This document shows positions 6,113 through 7,900 of a stretch of 7,900 nucleotides of DNA, one piece after another. The position numbers and the translations under genes are program-made. The first letter of the stretch is position 1, and every line of letters begins with the position of its first letter. The notes beneath the pieces were generated by a model. It worked only from the letters and a program-made list of their open reading frames with translations, did not search any database and was not told where the DNA came from. Location: the NCBI GenBank assembly GCA_003506095.1, contig DNWZ01000816.1, positions 3,274 through 11,173 on the forward strand, in the 5' to 3' direction. This DNA comes from Planctomycetaceae bacterium. Lineage in GTDB: Bacteria > Planctomycetota > Planctomycetia > Pirellulales > Pirellulaceae.

Positions 6113-7054
6113 TTACTGGGGCGATTGAGTTTTTCTGGCATCCAGCGTGCCGACAACCTCAGCCACCGCCGTTGCCCCCAAGCTTGCGATCGCCGACGGC
6201 AATTCGTCCAAAATTCGCGTCGAGCCCTGTGGGTCGTAGTAATTCGCCGTGCCGATCTGTATCGCCGAAGCACCCGCGACCAAAAACTGCATCACATCAT
6301 CCAAGCTGGCGATTCCACCGATGCCGACAATCGGAATGTCGACTGCCGATTTCACTTGGTGTACACACCGCAACGCGATTGGCTTGATCGCCGGCCCGCT
6401 CATCCCTCCCATGACGTTGCCCAACATGGGGCGTCGCTTTCGCCAATCGATCGCCATCGCCAAAACGGTGTTGATCAGGCAAACGCCATCGGCACCGCCA
6501 TCGGCAGCACCCCGGGCCACATCGGCAATCGAGGTCACATTAGGCGTTAACTTTGCCAGAATGGGGACCGGGCAACGATTGCGGACCGCTTCGACCACAC
6601 GTCGGCACGATTCCGGCGATGTACCAAAATCGACGCCCCCGCTGACGTTTGGACACGACAGATTCAACTCAATCGCAGCGACCCCTTCACAGTGTCCCAC
6701 GCGATCGGCCAGCTCTACAAAATCGTCAGATGTTCGTCCCGCGACACTAACGACAATCGATGTGCCGACGTTTCGTAAGTAGGGCAAGTGATGGTCGAGA
6801 AAGACCTCAACACCGTCGTTGTCCAAACCGATCGCGTTGAGCAAACCGGCGGTGACTTCCACGGTTCGCCAAGGCGCGTTGCCCATCCGCGGCAACGCGG
6901 TAATCGTTTTTGGCAGGATCCCGCCCAGTCGCGAACAATCGACCACGTTTTCCATCTCGCGGGCATAACCGAACGTGCCCGAAGCAACCATGATCGGGTT
7001 CTTGAGCCGCAATCGGCCGAGTGTGACGCTTAGGTCGATCGTTTGTGTCGTCAT
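6113..7054 (-). CDS. pyrD: Dihydroorotate dehydrogenase, class 1B catalytic subunit
   Basis: This 313-residue cytoplasmic flavoenzyme oxidises dihydroorotate to orotate, the fourth step of UMP synthesis. The TIM-barrel fold is complete for the family. Visible landmarks are ASGTFGY (24-30) and LPKT (47-50) near FMN, and the NLSCPNV loop (131-137) with Cys134, the catalytic base of class 1 enzymes. Also visible are AKLTPN with Lys168, GGMSGPAIKP (216-225), GIGGI (244-248) and IGTANYYDP near the FMN phosphate. The catalytic Cys, where class 2 enzymes have Ser, and the absence of an N-terminal membrane helix place it in class 1. The GG(M/L)SGPAIKP block and length fit class 1B, which uses NAD through a PyrK iron-sulfur/FAD subunit. 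No pyrK is in this window. Its ATG overlaps the coaB stop (ATGA at 7051-7054), indicating translational coupling. Confidence 0.93.
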   Translation of the reverse strand: MTTQTIDLSVTLGRLRLKNPIMVASGTFGYAREMENVVDCSRLGGILPKTITALPRMGNAPWRTVEVTAGLLNAIGLDNDGVEVFLDHHLPYLRNVGTSIVVSVAGRTSDDFVELADRVGHCEGVAAIELNLSCPNVSGGVDFGTSPESCRRVVEAVRNRCPVPILAKLTPNVTSIADVARGAADGGADGVCLINTVLAMAIDWRKRRPMLGNVMGGMSGPAIKPIALRCVHQVKSAVDIPIVGIGGIASLDDVMQFLVAGASAIQIGTANYYDPQGSTRILDELPSAIASLGATAVAEVVGTLDARKTQSPQ

Positions 7055-7701
7055 GGTGTTGAATCAGCCGAATTGGTGATCAATCGCCGCTCGATTTGAT
7101 CGATGATACCGCCAGCAACCTGCTCTTTGCTGCCTTCAATGGTGTCGACCAGTGTCCCATCGGTCGCCAAAAGTTCGACACGGTTTTCGAAGGAATCGAT
7201 CGCCTCTGGCCCATTGCTGACCATCAAGTCGCAATGTTTCTTTTCTAATTTGACGATCGCGCGGAAACGCCGATCGTCCGTTTCTAACGCAAATCCTACC
7301 ACCCACTGACGGTTGCGTTTGGATTGGCCAAGCGTTGCAACAACATCCTGGGTTTCAACCAATTCAATCGTTAGCGGTTGGCCCGTCTTGGCGATCTTCT
7401 GCGATGCGACCTGTTGAGGTTGGTAATCACAGGGGGCCGCCGCACCGATCGCTCCGTCGCAGGTCGAAAACTGGTCGACCGCGGCTCGCAACATTTCATC
7501 CGTGGTAACAACCTGAATCACCTTGGCCTGTTCAGGATACGCGATCGCGACCGGCCCTGACACAATGACCACTTCATGGCCACGGTCGATGCAAGCCTTT
7601 GCCAACGCAGCGCCCATTCGACCGCTCGACGCGTTGGTCAAGTAACGCACGGGATCGAGAAATTGCCGAGTAGGTCCCGAAGTGATCAAAATTCTAGCCA
7701 C
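7051..7701 (-). CDS. coaB: Phosphopantothenate-cysteine ligase, stand-alone CoaB
   Basis: This 216-residue protein corresponds to the C-terminal CoaB half of the usual CoaBC (Dfp) fusion. It joins 4'-phosphopantothenate and cysteine in coenzyme A synthesis, with CTP as the activating nucleotide in most bacteria. It opens with ILITSGPTRQFLDPVR and LTNASSGRMG (4-30), the nucleotide-binding signature of the family. GAIGAAAPCDYQP (83-95) is the counterpart of the AAVADYR region of E. coli. KLEKKHCDLMVSN (151-163) carries the conserved lysine motif of the second half-reaction. There is no CoaC flavoprotein domain, so the decarboxylase must be another gene, not seen here. The start is GTG at 7699-7701; an in-frame TAA at 7723-7725 rules out a longer protein, and the first residues match where the family normally starts. 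It begins 10 nt after the upstream TerB-like gene and overlaps pyrD by 4 nt. Confidence 0.9.
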   Translation of the reverse strand: MARILITSGPTRQFLDPVRYLTNASSGRMGAALAKACIDRGHEVVIVSGPVAIAYPEQAKVIQVVTTDEMLRAAVDQFSTCDGAIGAAAPCDYQPQQVASQKIAKTGQPLTIELVETQDVVATLGQSKRNRQWVVGFALETDDRRFRAIVKLEKKHCDLMVSNGPEAIDSFENRVELLATDGTLVDTIEGSKEQVAGGIIDQIERRLITNSADSTP

Positions 7702-7708
7702 GTTGGAC

Positions 7709-7900
7709 TTATCACTTTTGCATTAAACGATTGACCAATGAATCGATCTCTTGCGACCCGAAACCGAGTTTGGCAGCACAAATCGCGAACATCCGTTTCT
7801 CGCTTTCTTCCAGCATTCCATCGGCCGCCATCATTCGCAACAAATCGCCCAGTAATGCTTCACTTTCGGCCGGGTTATCAGGCAATTGAATCGACGCCGA
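7709..7900 (-). CDS. TerB-like protein, C-terminal part (partial)
   Basis: The - strand is open from the right edge to tandem stops TGA (7712-7714) and TAA (7709-7711), which gives 62 residues. The segment contains LLRMMAADGMLEESEKRMF followed by AAKLGFGSQEIDSLVNRL. This pattern, an ADG turn with downstream acidic residues, then a helix and a short LG-x-x-x-x-E turn, resembles the C-terminal half of TerB-type (tellurite resistance-like) helical domains. In that family the ADG/E positions belong to an acidic metal-binding region. The match is by eye and the N-terminal half is outside the window. The gene ends 10 nt before coaB and is probably the first visible gene of a TerB-like, coaB, pyrD operon. 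The role of such domains outside tellurite operons is poorly known. Confidence 0.65.

Noticed and set aside
6249..6782. 177-codon + strand open frame
   Set aside because: It is the antisense shadow of pyrD, whose family motifs are complete and certain.
1..7900. CRISPR array, insertion sequence, tRNA or toxin-antitoxin module
   Set aside because: I saw no regularly spaced direct repeats, no transposase motifs or flanking terminal repeats, no tRNA-like cloverleaf and no small paired genes of that kind.

Overview
The window most likely comes from a planctomycete, probably a Rhodopirellula/Pirellulaceae-type bacterium. This is inferred from moderate GC content, weak or missing Shine-Dalgarno sites, TTG and GTG starts, an exported octaheme cytochrome fused to HEAT and TPR repeats, and many Sec or lipoprotein signals. 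No rRNA or other phylogenetic marker is present, so the placement is inference. I see no mobile element, tRNA, rRNA or CRISPR array.

Left part (1-3664). The + strand starts with what looks like the last 72 codons of a gene ending at 220. It is followed by a small exported thioredoxin-fold lipoprotein (300-836). This gene converges on, and overlaps by 51 bp, a large - strand gene for an octaheme c-type cytochrome with C-terminal HEAT and TPR repeats (786-3035). Only 35 bp upstream of the cytochrome lies a - strand gene for a small secreted protein of unknown function (3071-3664), so the two probably form one operon.

Middle (3665-5473). A 406-bp gap between divergent genes holds no convincing gene. 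It does contain promoter-like motifs, one perfect 8-bp palindrome and several small inverted repeats. On its right is a soluble PAS-PAS-methyl-accepting chemotaxis protein (4071-5390) with a BdlA-like layout. It ends at a strong hairpin that separates it from the next, convergent gene.

Right part (5474-7900). All genes are on the - strand. In transcription order they are the C-terminal part of a TerB-like protein (running in from the right edge), a stand-alone CoaB-type phosphopantothenate-cysteine ligase (GTG start), a class 1B dihydroorotate dehydrogenase whose ATG overlaps the coaB stop, and an exported thiol-type glutathione peroxidase, probably with its own promoter.

How the genes may work together: the cytochrome, the thioredoxin lipoprotein and the peroxidase are all exported and point to redox chemistry outside the cytoplasm. 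The coaB-pyrD pair links coenzyme A and pyrimidine synthesis. The PAS-MCP is a cytoplasmic sensor without local che genes. Most genes are ordinary for this lineage. The items most worth checking are the 3' overlap, the divergent intergenic region, the unknown secreted partner of the octaheme cytochrome, and the CoaB motif variant.
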